From positions 1-43,406 of the forward strand of contig DASUTC010000339.1 in the NCBI GenBank assembly GCA_036374795.1: DNA of 43,406 nt, written 5' to 3'. Positions 7,856-15,972 of this stretch are shown piece by piece. A model generated the notes under the pieces. The model was given only the letters and a program-made list of their open reading frames with translations, was not told where the DNA came from and did not search any database. Source of the DNA: Herpetosiphonaceae bacterium. GTDB taxonomy: Bacteria > Chloroflexota > Chloroflexia > Chloroflexales > Kallotenuaceae. Every line of letters begins with the position of its first letter. Position 1 is the stretch's first letter. The translations under genes were made by a program, and so were the position numbers.

Positions 7856-9112
7856 CTAGAAGCTGCTGACGTTCAGCAGCCGCTCCGGGTTGCCGTCGGG
7901 GTCGGTCGCGGTATTCCAGTTGAGGTTGCCCGCATTCTGGAGCGCGCTCTTGACCTGGCTCGGCGAGGCGCTGGGGTTGTTGGCCTTGTAGAGCGCCGCA
8001 GCGCCTGCGACGTGCGGCGACGCCATCGACGTGCCGCTGATCGTGTTGTAGGCGCTGCCCTTCCAGGTGGAGTTGATGCAGACGCCCGGCGCGATGATGT
8101 CCACGTCCGCGCCGTAGTTGCTGAAGTCGGCGAAGGTATCGTCGACGTCCGCGCGGCAGGTAGCCGCAGCGCCGCCGCCGGGCGCGCCGTTGAAGTCGGC
8201 CAGTGCCGAGACGGTGATGACCTCGTTATAGGTCGCCGGGCGGAAGCTCCGGGCGTCCGCCGCCGAGTTGCCCGCCGCGACGGCGTAGGTCACGCCCGCG
8301 TTGACCGAGTTGCAGATCGCGTTGTGGTAGGTATCGCTGCCGCCGCAGTTGCTATCGCTGCCGGAGCCGCCGAGGCTCATGTTGGCGACCTCAATCGTAC
8401 CGGCGTTGGCCGTCACCCAGTCGATACCGCAGATCACCGTCGAGGTGGTGCCGGAGCCGGAGTTATTCAGCACGCGCACCGCCCACAGACGAGCGCCAGG
8501 CGCGACGCCGACAACGCCGTTGGCATCGTCCTTCGCGGCGATCGTACCGGCGACGTGCGTGCCGTGGCCGTGACCGTCATCGTAGGAGTTGCCCGTCTGG
8601 CAGTTCTTGCCGCCGACCACGTTCAGATCGGGGTGGTTGATCTGAATGCCGGTGTCGATGACCGCCACGTCGACGTTGACCGAGCCGGAGCCGTTGCCCG
8701 AAAGCGTGCTGCTCAAGTTACCGCCAATACGCAGAATGCCGGTTGGGATGCTCTGTGCCTGCGAGCCACCGCCGGGCTTTGCCATGGTCTGGACAGGCAG
8801 CGAGACGATTTCATCCTGGGTGATCGATGCGACGTTTGGATCGGCTTGAAGATCGGCCAGCTTGCCTTCTGGAACCTTTGCCGCAAAGCCTTTGAGCGCC
8901 GCCTTGTAGGTGTGCAGCACGCCAAGGCCATGCTGCGCGGCGAGCCTGCCGGTCAGGCCATCGACATCCGAGACGTTATCTTTCAGGACGACGATATACT
9001 GACCAGGGACTTTCGCGGAGCCGGTGGGAGACGCGGCGGCGGGCTGAAGGGCGGCCAGAGCACAGGCCAGTGAGAGGCCAAGACCAAGGGAGATACGGAC
9101 CAAATTCGGCAT
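7856..9112 (-). CDS. Secreted subtilisin-like serine protease (S8)
   Basis: A 418-residue extracellular peptidase. A signal peptide spans about 1-28 (hydrophobic LGLGLSLACALAALQP, AAAS cleavage region). An I9 inhibitor propeptide covers about 35-105. The catalytic domain has Asp153 (VAVIDTGIQINHPD), His183 (GHGHGTHVAGTIA), oxyanion Asn282 (AVAAGNSAADA) and Ser362 (SGTSMASPHVAG). The pattern fits the proteinase K/aqualysin-type S8A group; several cysteines may form disulfides. There is no C-terminal anchor, so it is probably released for feeding on protein. A strong AGGAGG lies 6 nt before the ATG. Confidence 0.95.
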   Translation of the reverse strand: MPNLVRISLGLGLSLACALAALQPAAASPTGSAKVPGQYIVVLKDNVSDVDGLTGRLAAQHGLGVLHTYKAALKGFAAKVPEGKLADLQADPNVASITQDEIVSLPVQTMAKPGGGSQAQSIPTGILRIGGNLSSTLSGNGSGSVNVDVAVIDTGIQINHPDLNVVGGKNCQTGNSYDDGHGHGTHVAGTIAAKDDANGVVGVAPGARLWAVRVLNNSGSGTTSTVICGIDWVTANAGTIEVANMSLGGSGSDSNCGGSDTYHNAICNSVNAGVTYAVAAGNSAADARSFRPATYNEVITVSALADFNGAPGGGAAATCRADVDDTFADFSNYGADVDIIAPGVCINSTWKGSAYNTISGTSMASPHVAGAAALYKANNPSASPSQVKSALQNAGNLNWNTATDPDGNPERLLNVSSF

Positions 9113-9131
9113 TCGAATCCTCCTAAATGAC

Positions 9132-9151
9132 TGAGATCTTCTTTGATCTCA
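9132..9151. promoter_or_regulatory. Inverted repeat in the protease leader
   Basis: TGAGATC and GATCTCA are separated by 6 nt, about 20 bp upstream of the subtilisin start and just before its AGGAGG. It could be a repressor operator or a leader hairpin. The evidence is the symmetry only. Confidence 0.3.
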
Positions 9152-9449
9152 ACAGGGGGCCATCAACGGATTGTCGGCGTTTCGACACAACAATGTTGAC
9201 GATCAGAGGACGGTCAAGCGTACCAGCGCTGCACGGTATCGCGGTAAAACTGAGGTGCTTGACATGTGATGATCAGCCGTGGTGTGATGGTCAATCTGTC
9301 TTGCAGGACAGTTGTACCAAGGATAACAAAGGGTTTAACTTCGGTCAATATTGTGAATTAAAGTGCAAAAATCATGCCGCGATCGTTTTTGACGATCAGC
9401 TTCAGCAAGCGGAGAATCAGCGAGCATGGACTGTACACGTGATTGTGCA

Positions 9450-9484
9450 TGAGAAAGAGGAAGGTGTGGGGGAGGCCCCACACC
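9450..9484 (-). terminator. Rho-independent terminator of the receiver/RodZ-like gene
   Basis: On the minus strand a 9-bp GC-rich stem (arms 9476-9484 and 9463-9471, 4-nt loop) lies 15 bp after the stop codon. It is followed by the pyrimidine-rich TTCCTCTTTCTC. Confidence 0.75.
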
Positions 9485-9498
9485 CCGGCATAATGGCG

Positions 9499-10647
9499 CT
9501 ACGGTCCTGCGGTCGCCGTCTCGGTTAATTCCGGCGGCGGCGGTGAGGTCGGCGTCACGGTTGGCGTCGTGGTCGGCGTCGCCGTTGCGGTTGCCGTAGG
9601 CTCCGGCGTGCGCGTGGGCGTCAGCGTCGGGGGCGGCGTGATCGTCGGGGTAGCCGTCGCGGTGGGCGGGCTGATCATCGTGCGCAGGTTGCTGTTGAGC
9701 GCTATCACCTGATCGGGGGCGAAGAACCAGAGGCCGCCGATACCGAGCGCCAGCGCCAGCAGCGCCGAAACTGTGATCACGAGCCAGCGCGGAATATCAC
9801 GCGGCTCCGGCTTGCCGCCGAGGTAGGCAAGCGGCTGTACAGGCAGATCGGCGAACTCACGCTGGAAATCGCCAACAGCGTGCTCGACATCCAGGCCCAG
9901 GTACTTGGCGTAGGTGCGCAGCATCTGCTCGGCCATGCCGCGCGGCAGCATCCCGAAGCGGGCCTCCTCCATGGCCTGCAAATACCAGATGCGCAGCTTG
10001 GTGTCGAGTTCGACCTGTACCAGCGAGAGGTTGCCCCGCTGACGGGCCGCGCGCAGGCGTTGTCCCAGCGGCAGCTCCTCAATGTTCCCGGCATATGCCT
10101 CGAAGGCGGCGCGCTCCTGAAGTAGCGAATGCTCGGCGGCGGCGTCCATAAAGACGGGCGCGTCCCGATCGAAATCATCGGCGGCGTACATGCTTGTTTC
10201 GGGCGTGCTCGCAGGCGGCGGTGCAGCCGGTCGGGAAACCGGCCCGCCGATCGGAGCCTGCGGCTGGGGCGTGATCGGCCTCTGCCGCAGGGCCTCACGT
10301 AAGCGGACACGAACCCGCGCGATCAGCTCGTTGGTCCGAAACGGCTTGGCAAGATAATCGACGGCGCCCAGATCGAACGCGGCGACAACATCTTCTTCGA
10401 GGCCATGGCTGCTTATGACGACCACGGGCGCGCTGCGGAGTGTGGCAAGCTCGCGGAGAAAATCCCAGCCATGTCCGTGGTCGGTTTCAACTTCGAGCAG
10501 CACAATATCAATGATCTCGGTGGCGACAAAGCGGCCTGCCTGCTCAAGCTTGCTGGCGTGCAGCACGCGATGACCATCGGCCTCAAGGATTGCCCCAAGC
10601 GATGAAAGTAAGTTAGCATCGTCATCGACGATAAGGATCGTGGGCAC
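9499..10647 (-). CDS. Receiver domain fused to RodZ-like HTH membrane protein
   Basis: The 382-residue protein has three parts. Residues 1-118 are a CheY-like receiver with the acidic pocket D8-D10, S79 and K101. At the phospho-acceptor position the motif is DIVLLEVETDHG, so Glu52 replaces Asp. After a Pro-rich linker, residues about 191-255 are a helix-turn-helix of the RodZ/HTH_25 type (LGQRLRAARQRGNLSLVQVE and LRTYAKYLGLD). A single membrane helix (about 286-308) follows, then an extracellular Thr/Pro-rich stalk (TPT repeats) to the end. Canonical RodZ links MreB to the cell wall machinery and has no receiver. The GTG at 10647 is preferred over one at 10656 because GGAG lies 8 nt before it. 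Function is inferred as envelope or shape regulation. Confidence 0.85.
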   Translation of the reverse strand: MPTILIVDDDANLLSSLGAILEADGHRVLHASKLEQAGRFVATEIIDIVLLEVETDHGHGWDFLRELATLRSAPVVVISSHGLEEDVVAAFDLGAVDYLAKPFRTNELIARVRVRLREALRQRPITPQPQAPIGGPVSRPAAPPPASTPETSMYAADDFDRDAPVFMDAAAEHSLLQERAAFEAYAGNIEELPLGQRLRAARQRGNLSLVQVELDTKLRIWYLQAMEEARFGMLPRGMAEQMLRTYAKYLGLDVEHAVGDFQREFADLPVQPLAYLGGKPEPRDIPRWLVITVSALLALALGIGGLWFFAPDQVIALNSNLRTMISPPTATATPTITPPPTLTPTRTPEPTATATATPTTTPTVTPTSPPPPELTETATAGP

Positions 10648-10703
10648 GAGAAACACTCCAACTATCGCACAGAACGTTGTGTGTGGGTGGTAAAGCGGCG
10701 CGC

Positions 10704-10712
10704 ATTATACCA
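10704..10712 (-). promoter_or_regulatory. Extended -10 promoter for the receiver/RodZ-like gene
   Basis: TGGTATAAT (extended -10, TGnTATAAT) reads on the minus strand and gives a roughly 50-nt leader. A weak TTCTGT lies about 17 nt upstream. The same TGGTATAAT form occurs at the tRNA-Leu promoter. Confidence 0.6.
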
Positions 10713-10754
10713 TACGACGCGGCGCTACAGAACATGGGACGATTACAATATCCT

Positions 10755-10850
10755 TAGTCTGGGTTGGGGAGCAAGGGATCAGGCGAGCAAGGGAACAAGC
10801 GAACAAAGAAGTTGAGCGCCTGGTTTTTTTGTTCTTTCGTTTGTTCTCGG
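10755..10850. repeat. Heptad-like repeats forming an imperfect inverted pair
   Basis: The first half reads as roughly 7-nt units (GGAGCAA, GGGATCA, GGGAACAA, GCGAACAA). GAACAAGCGAA (10793-10803) pairs with TTCGTTTGTTC (10836-10846) with one wobble. It belongs to the intergenic repeat family also seen near 24.3, 27.4, 27.55, 31.7 and 43.03 kb. Confidence 0.5.
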
Positions 10851-10894
10851 CTTTCAAAATTCCCGCACAGGATGCGCCGCAACGCCAGCGGTGC

Positions 10895-10900
10895 TATAAT
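10895..10900 (+). promoter_or_regulatory. Consensus -10 box abutting the endonuclease IV start
   Basis: TATAAT ends 7 nt before the ATG at 10908, so the predicted transcript start coincides with the start codon. There is no Shine-Dalgarno. The -35 region is poor. Confidence 0.45.
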
Positions 10901-10907
10901 GCGCTTC

Positions 10908-11795
10908 ATGAATTTTGGCGCACATATGTCGATCTCTGGTGGCCTGTACACGGCCTTTGCGCGCGGCGAGTCCGTGGGCTGCCGGACGATGCAGATCTTC
11001 AGCAAGAACGAGCGGCAGTGGAATGCCAAGCCGCTTGACGAGGAAGCTATCCAAAAGTTCAAGGCGGAGCAGGCGCGCACCGGCATCGGCCCGCTGATCG
11101 TCCACGACTCGTACCTGATCAATCTGGCGTCGCCCAAAGACGATCTCTGGGAAAAATCGATCGCGGCCTTTGCGCATGAGCTGGAGCGCTGCGAGCAGCT
11201 TGGCATCCCCTATCTGGTAACGCATCCGGGCGCGCACACCGGCTCAGGCTGCGACGCGGGCCTGGCCCGTGAGGTCGAGGCGCTCAACCGGCTGTTTGCC
11301 GAGGGCGTCGGCGGCGAGACGATGGTGCTGCTCGAAACTACTGCCGGACAGGGCACCTGCCTGGGTAGTCGCTTCGAGGAGATTGCCTGGCTGCTGGATC
11401 GCGTCTCGCGTCCCGATCGGGTCGGCGTGTGTGTCGATACCTGCCATATCTTCGCGGCAGGCTACGACTTTCGCACGCCGGAAGGCTATGAGGCCGTGTT
11501 CGATCGCCTGATCAGCCTGGTCGGCTCCGAGCGCATCAAGGCCTTTCACCTCAACGATAGCAAGGGCAAGCTTGGCAGCCACCTGGACCGGCACACCGCG
11601 ATCGGCGAGGGCGAGATCGGCGTTGAAGGCTTTCGGCTGCTGGTCAACGATCCGCGCTTTGCCGCGCTGCCGATGGTGATCGAAACGCCGAAAGAGCCCG
11701 ACGAGAGCGCCGATATTCGTAATCTGACACTGCTGCGTAGCCTCCGCCACGAAACGGCATCATCCATAACAGAAAGTGTAGAGAGTTCGATATGA
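10908..11795 (+). CDS. nfo: Endonuclease IV (AP endonuclease)
   Basis: Zinc-dependent TIM-barrel AP endonuclease that nicks 5' of abasic sites in base-excision repair. The 295 residues start [13 protein letters not shown]. Metal-ligand motifs are [25 protein letters not shown] and [22 protein letters not shown], all intact. An ATG at 10899 is also possible, but the one at 10908 fits the family N-terminus. There is no ribosome site, and TATAAT sits directly upstream, which suggests leaderless translation. The TGA overlaps the next gene's ATG (ATGA), so the two are translationally coupled. Confidence 0.95.
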   Translation: MNFGAHMSISGGLYTAFARGESVGCRTMQIFSKNERQWNAKPLDEEAIQKFKAEQARTGIGPLIVHDSYLINLASPKDDLWEKSIAAFAHELERCEQLGIPYLVTHPGAHTGSGCDAGLAREVEALNRLFAEGVGGETMVLLETTAGQGTCLGSRFEEIAWLLDRVSRPDRVGVCVDTCHIFAAGYDFRTPEGYEAVFDRLISLVGSERIKAFHLNDSKGKLGSHLDRHTAIGEGEIGVEGFRLLVNDPRFAALPMVIETPKEPDESADIRNLTLLRSLRHETASSITESVESSI

Positions 11796-12214
11796 CTCAA
11801 CAGCAATTTCGTTGGTTGCTCCTGGCGCTCGCCAGCGGGCTGCTCGCCTTCGTGATCGTCCGCCGTCGCCAGCAGCTTGCCGCCGCGCTGCCACAGCCGA
11901 TCATCGATCAGGCCGAGCGCTTTGTGATTCCGTGGAGCGCATTGGAGCGCAGTAAGCCGGGTGCGGCTGCGGATGCTGACCGGGGCGGACAGGATGAGGC
12001 CGTCGATGAGCAGGGCGGCGAGGAGGAGCATGACGAGGGCGGCGTGATGCGCCGGAAGGTCAGCAGCACCCACCGGATCAGCTTCGGCGGCAAGCGGTAC
12101 GGCCCGCTGCCGGAGCATCTGGTCGGCGAGTACGTCGAGGTCGAGACGCGCGACGGCAATCTCTTTGTGCTGCACCAGGGCACGCCGATCGCCAACTTTG
12201 AGCTTCAGGACTAG
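11792..12214 (+). CDS. Membrane-anchored hypothetical protein
   Basis: A 140-residue protein I cannot assign to a named family. An N-terminal membrane helix (about 7-23, [18 protein letters not shown]) is followed by a basic stop-transfer RRRQQ. Residues about 50-85 form a very acidic, Glu/Asp/Gly-rich linker. The C-terminal 50 residues contain [23 protein letters not shown] and look like a small beta-barrel. It resembles the C-terminal beta-barrel of Mu/IS-type transposases by eye only, without any catalytic part. It overlaps nfo by 4 nt and is followed by a strong terminator. Confidence 0.75.
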   Translation: MTQQQFRWLLLALASGLLAFVIVRRRQQLAAALPQPIIDQAERFVIPWSALERSKPGAAADADRGGQDEAVDEQGGEEEHDEGGVMRRKVSSTHRISFGGKRYGPLPEHLVGEYVEVETRDGNLFVLHQGTPIANFELQD

Positions 12215-12239
12215 CTGCGCGATCACACGGAAAGCAAAG

Positions 12240-12275
12240 ACGATTCGGGAAACACTCCCGAATCGTTTTGTGTTT
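12240..12275 (+). terminator. Rho-independent terminator after nfo operon
   Basis: An 11-bp perfect stem (12240-12250 with 12256-12266, 5-nt loop AACAC) is followed by TTTGTGTTT. It lies 26 bp past the stop of the small membrane protein. Confidence 0.9.
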
Positions 12276-12313
12276 CATGAATACCGGAGGTAGTTTAGCT
12301 AGAGGCCAGCACC

Positions 12314-12386
12314 GGCCCTCACACCCGTCCCCTCTCCTATCGCGATGGGAGAGGGGTGCTGGGCACAGCGAAGCGGGGTGAGGGCC
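12314..12386. repeat. Long intergenic inverted repeat (REP-like)
   Basis: The outer arms GGCCCTCAC and GTGAGGGCC enclose an inner stem (CCCCTCTCC 12329-12337 with GGAGAGGGG 12348-12356), so the 73-nt unit can fold as a cruciform-like hairpin. It overlaps the stop of the HD-GYP gene. A related half-copy occurs in the opposite orientation at 31726-31748. It may act as a bidirectional terminator. Confidence 0.65.
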
Positions 12387-13897
12387 TACTGGATCAACGT
12401 CCCGATGTTGCCGTCGCAGAACGTGGCCTGCGCTGGCCGATCCTTGCCTTCCAGCAGCGTCTCGCCCTCGCTCTCGATCAGATCGATCAGCACATCCACG
12501 ATGTCGCCCTGCCACTGCTCGTTGCGACCGGCGCGCAAGATCTTGACCGCCTGCTCCACCGACATGCCCTTGCGATAGGCTCGATCCGAGGTCATGGCGT
12601 CCAGCGCGTCGGCCACGGCGATCACCCGCGACTCAAGCGGGATCTCCTCGCCCTTGAGGCCATCGGGATAGCCCGTGCCGTCGTAGCGCTCGTGGTGATG
12701 GCGAATAATATCGCGGACATCGTCCAGCACCCGCTCGACGATGCGCGCGCCCGTGATCGGATGCTGCTTCATGCGCTCGAACTCTTCGGGCGTGAGCGCG
12801 CCCGGCTTCAGCAAGATCGAGTCGGGCACGCCGATCTTACCGACATCGTGCAGCAGCGCGCCGTAGCGCAGCCGCTCGATCCAGGTTTCGGTTTGCTCCA
12901 TCACCTCAGCCATGCGCACGGCATACTTCGTCACCTGCTCGGAGTGGCCGCTGGTGTACGTATCGCGCGCATCGATCGCCGCCGCCAGCGCCGCGATCGT
13001 TTGCAGATTTTGATGCTTCAGCTTGCTGTACAGCCGTCCGTTCTCCAGCGCGACCGCCATACTGGAGGTGAAGACCTCGAAGAGCTGCGCGTCTTTACCG
13101 CTCAGCGGCATGCTTTCGCTCCAGGTCATCTGGAGCACACCCACGGGCCGATCCTGCACCCGCAGCACATGCATAATCTGATTCTCGGTTTCGTGATGAT
13201 TCACCAGATCGGCGTGTGCCCGTACGATGCTCTCATCGCTGCTCAGCCTGGTCAGCGCCACGGCCCGTCCAACATCGATGCCGTTGGCGATCCCTTTCTG
13301 ATCCATCAGCGTGAGCTTATGCTCGTTGGGATCGAGCAGCGAGAGGGCCACGCTCGTCGGGCTGAAGCGGTTGCGAAGCTGGCCGATAAAATCGCGGATT
13401 TGCGAAGTCACGTCAAGCCGCGCCGAGATCGTCCGGCTCAGTTCCATCAGGGCGACCATCTCCGAGAGTGTCTCGCGCTCGTTGCGGAGGCGTTTCAGCT
13501 CGCGCATCTCCAGACAGGTCTGGACCGTGCGCTCCAGGTCGTCAAGCTCCAGCGGCTTGGTCAGATAATCGAACGCGCCGAGCTTGATCGCTTGCTTGGC
13601 GGTGTCGATCGAGCCGAAGGCGGTAATCATGATCGTGTCGGTGTCGGGGTAGCGCTCCCTGACCTGGCGCAGCAGCCCCAGCCCGTTGAGCAGCGGCATG
13701 CTCAGGTCGGTCAGCACGATGTCATAGGCCGCCTCGCCCAGCCGCTCTAATGCGCGCAGCCCATTGTCAACCTGATCGACTTCATACTGCCGCATCTTCA
13801 GCAACCGTACGCAGACGGTTCGGACCAGCGGATCATCTTCCACGACCAGCAGCCGTGGAGTCGTCGTTGGAGCACTCAGCGCCTGGGTTATCTGCAT
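12386..13897 (-). CDS. Response regulator with GAF and HD-GYP domains (c-di-GMP phosphodiesterase)
   Basis: A 503-residue protein expected to hydrolyse cyclic di-GMP. Residues about 14-130 are a receiver with the VVEDD acidic pocket, phospho-acceptor Asp in DIVLTDLSMP and the TKP lysine. A GAF-like domain covers about 150-305. The C-terminal HD-GYP domain has the metal-binding LLHDVGKIG, then HHHERYDGTGYPDGLKGEEIP and the IAVADALDAMTSDRAYR segment, all intact. AAGGA precedes the ATG. It lies 60 bp beyond the histidine kinase gene and is probably in the same transcript; that kinase is its most likely phosphodonor, by neighbourhood only. Confidence 0.93.
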   Translation of the reverse strand: MQITQALSAPTTTPRLLVVEDDPLVRTVCVRLLKMRQYEVDQVDNGLRALERLGEAAYDIVLTDLSMPLLNGLGLLRQVRERYPDTDTIMITAFGSIDTAKQAIKLGAFDYLTKPLELDDLERTVQTCLEMRELKRLRNERETLSEMVALMELSRTISARLDVTSQIRDFIGQLRNRFSPTSVALSLLDPNEHKLTLMDQKGIANGIDVGRAVALTRLSSDESIVRAHADLVNHHETENQIMHVLRVQDRPVGVLQMTWSESMPLSGKDAQLFEVFTSSMAVALENGRLYSKLKHQNLQTIAALAAAIDARDTYTSGHSEQVTKYAVRMAEVMEQTETWIERLRYGALLHDVGKIGVPDSILLKPGALTPEEFERMKQHPITGARIVERVLDDVRDIIRHHHERYDGTGYPDGLKGEEIPLESRVIAVADALDAMTSDRAYRKGMSVEQAVKILRAGRNEQWQGDIVDVLIDLIESEGETLLEGKDRPAQATFCDGNIGTLIQ

Positions 13898-13957
13898 AGA
13901 GACATTCCTTACGGGTGGGCGTAGTATCAGAAGTGTACCGTTAACAATAGTGAACGT

Positions 13958-15640
13958 CTAGATCTGCGGCAAACGCATTGTAAAACAGCTTCCCTCCCAG
14001 ATCTGCGAGGTAACGGTGATCGTGCCCCAGTGGTTGCGAACGATGTCCAGGGCGATCGGTAGCCCGATGCCGAGGCCGCGCCGCATACCGCCGGAGGTTT
14101 TGGTGGTAAACCCAGGCGCGAAGATCCGGTCGCGCAGATCTTCGGGAATGCCGTAGCCGTTATCGCCGATCCGCACGAGCGCCCACTGGCCCTCGCAGCC
14201 GACCTCGACGGTGATCTCCGGCTCGTCGCTGGTTTCGATCGCGTCGAGCGCGTTGTTGAGCAGATCCAGGCAGACCTGCTGTAACTGCGCTCGATTGCCG
14301 AGCACCACCGGCGATTCTTCCGGCAGACGGCAATGCAGCGCCACCTGTCGCTGCTGGGTCAGGCCCTTGACCACGGCCAGTGTATCGCCGACGACCTCGT
14401 TGAGCTTGACCGGCACTTTGGTCATGGCGCTGGTATGGCCGAAGTTCGACAGCCGCTTGACAAACTCGCCGACGCGCTGCGCCTCGGCGATGATCGCCTG
14501 CGCATCGCTGTCCGCCGCCTCCGGGAGCGTCGGGTCGCGCCGCAGCAGCGAGGCCAGCCCGATAATCGCGCTGATCGGATTCTGGAGCTCGTGCGCCAGA
14601 CCCTCGACCAGATCGCTGATCGCGCTGGAGCGCATCTGGTGGATATGCTGCACCAGCATACGCACCGATTGCTGCGCCTGCTGCTCACACTGGATCTGCT
14701 CGCGCAGCCAGACCATCAGCGCCGTCACGATCGCGCTGATCTGCTGGAGCGCCGCAGGCTCGACCACGCCAAACGGCAGCGGTGTCGTGTAATACAGCTC
14801 GGCCCAGCCGAGCGCCTCGTGCTCGTGGATAAAGGGTAGCACCAGCCCGGCCTCGCCCCGCTGCATCGTCGCCGCCGACCCGGCTGCTGGATCGGGCTGG
14901 CCCGCCGGATCGGGCTGCGGCCACTGCGCGACGACCGTCATCAGGCGCTCGTCCTCGATCGGGCCTGCATCTGGTGGCGGCGGCACCGCCTGATTGAAGC
15001 CAAGCCCATAGGCCAGCTCGGTCGGCAGCATCAGCGTTCCCGCCACGGCTTCGCTCGCCGTCACGATTTCTCCGAGCAGCGCCTGAAACGTATCGCGCAG
15101 GCTGGGCGCGAGCAGCGCCGCTTCGATGCCGCGCAGCATATGGCGCTGCGCCGCCATCTCATGCCGCGTGTGCGCTGCCACTTCGAGCTGCGCCAGGCCG
15201 AGCGCCGCGTAGCGTACCAGCGTCTCGGCCTGCCGCAGATGGGTGTCGCTAAACCGATTCGGCTGTGTGCTGAGCATCTCGACCCAGCCGCGCCGCATGC
15301 CGTGCAGCACCAGCGGCACGCCCAGCCAGCAGCGCAGATCGCCCTCGTGAATGTCCGGCTGGCTGTGCAGATCGGCGATTCGCGCGGCCTCGGCGGTGGT
15401 TTGAAAGATAAAATGGCGCGGCGATAGCGTCGACGGCAGCACCGCGTGGTCGGGATAGACCACGCGCAGGGCCGGGTGATCGTCATGGCCCAGCCAGACC
15501 GCCGCGACATCGTACGGCACGTAGAGCTGTAAGTCGAGCAGCAGTTGCTGGAGCTGTCGGTCAAGGATCTGGTCGAACGTGTCCGACTCCGATGCGGGCG
15601 ATGGTGAGGACGAGTCTTCCTGAAAGGTCTGTGAGATCAT
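13958..15640 (-). CDS. GAF-domain sensor histidine kinase
   Basis: A 560-residue soluble sensor kinase without membrane helices. A GAF domain occupies about 25-170 and a second, more divergent GAF-like region about 185-325. The H-box is DLVEGLAHELQNPISAIIG. The catalytic domain has the N-box LDLLNNALDAIE, G1 IGDNGYGIPEDL, the F-box IFAPGFTTK and G2 GLGIGLPIALDI. The ATG at 15640 overlaps the cutA stop (ATGA). A longer frame to 15676 is rejected for that reason. It probably phosphorylates the receiver-HD-GYP protein encoded next. Confidence 0.92.
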   Translation of the reverse strand: MISQTFQEDSSSPSPASESDTFDQILDRQLQQLLLDLQLYVPYDVAAVWLGHDDHPALRVVYPDHAVLPSTLSPRHFIFQTTAEAARIADLHSQPDIHEGDLRCWLGVPLVLHGMRRGWVEMLSTQPNRFSDTHLRQAETLVRYAALGLAQLEVAAHTRHEMAAQRHMLRGIEAALLAPSLRDTFQALLGEIVTASEAVAGTLMLPTELAYGLGFNQAVPPPPDAGPIEDERLMTVVAQWPQPDPAGQPDPAAGSAATMQRGEAGLVLPFIHEHEALGWAELYYTTPLPFGVVEPAALQQISAIVTALMVWLREQIQCEQQAQQSVRMLVQHIHQMRSSAISDLVEGLAHELQNPISAIIGLASLLRRDPTLPEAADSDAQAIIAEAQRVGEFVKRLSNFGHTSAMTKVPVKLNEVVGDTLAVVKGLTQQRQVALHCRLPEESPVVLGNRAQLQQVCLDLLNNALDAIETSDEPEITVEVGCEGQWALVRIGDNGYGIPEDLRDRIFAPGFTTKTSGGMRRGLGIGLPIALDIVRNHWGTITVTSQIWEGSCFTMRLPQI

Positions 15641-15972
15641 GGCTGGTCCTCCGGTCCCACCTGCATGGCTAGCCATTGTAGATACGCCGACGAGCCGCCG
15701 ACAACTGGCAGCGCCAGCACCTCAGGCGTCTCATATGAGTGCAGCTCCACGATCCGCTGTGTCAGTTGATCGAGATGCGTTGCGCTGGTCTTGATCAGCA
15801 GCAGCACCTCGGCATCATCCTGGATCGCCCCCTGCCAGCGATAGATCGACCGCAGGCCCGGCACAAGGTTCGCGCAGGCGGCCAGCCGCTCTTCTACCAG
15901 CGCCCGGCCAAGCTGCGCCGCCTCTTCGATCGTTGGTGCCGTCACCAGCACCACCAGCGTCGTATCGCTCAT
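15637..15972 (-). CDS. cutA: Divalent-cation tolerance protein CutA
   Basis: A 111-residue small trimeric ferredoxin-like protein. It shows the family core VLVTAPTIEEAAQLGRAL, the ACANLVPGLRSIYRWQGAIQ segment and the ending HSYETPEVLALPV. The family is linked to copper tolerance in enterobacteria, but its molecular role is unclear. The ATG at 15972 overlaps the preceding HAD gene by 4 nt, and its TGA overlaps the kinase start. That makes it the middle of a translationally coupled run, an unusual place for CutA. Confidence 0.93.
   Translation of the reverse strand: MSDTTLVVLVTAPTIEEAAQLGRALVEERLAACANLVPGLRSIYRWQGAIQDDAEVLLLIKTSATHLDQLTQRIVELHSYETPEVLALPVVGGSSAYLQWLAMQVGPEDQP

Larger units (their letters stand above)
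9113..9498. other. 386-bp non-coding spacer, comparatively AT-rich
   Basis: This is the only gap above 300 bp. It must hold the protease promoter on the minus strand, but I see no convincing -10/-35 pair. Near the protease start there is a 7-bp inverted repeat (TGAGATC / GATCTCA, 9132-9138 and 9145-9151). At 9463-9484 lies the terminator of the receiver/RodZ-like gene. An open frame across the gap lacks a ribosome site and is not called. Confidence 0.6.

Noticed and set aside
7343-9073. 576-codon open frame antisense to the subtilisin gene
   Set aside because: Shadow frame; the protease has an intact catalytic triad, signal peptide and ribosome site.
9127-9528. 133-codon open frame on the plus strand in the protease/RodZ-like gap
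   Set aside because: No ribosome site, no family resemblance, crosses the terminator and runs into the end of the receiver/RodZ-like gene.
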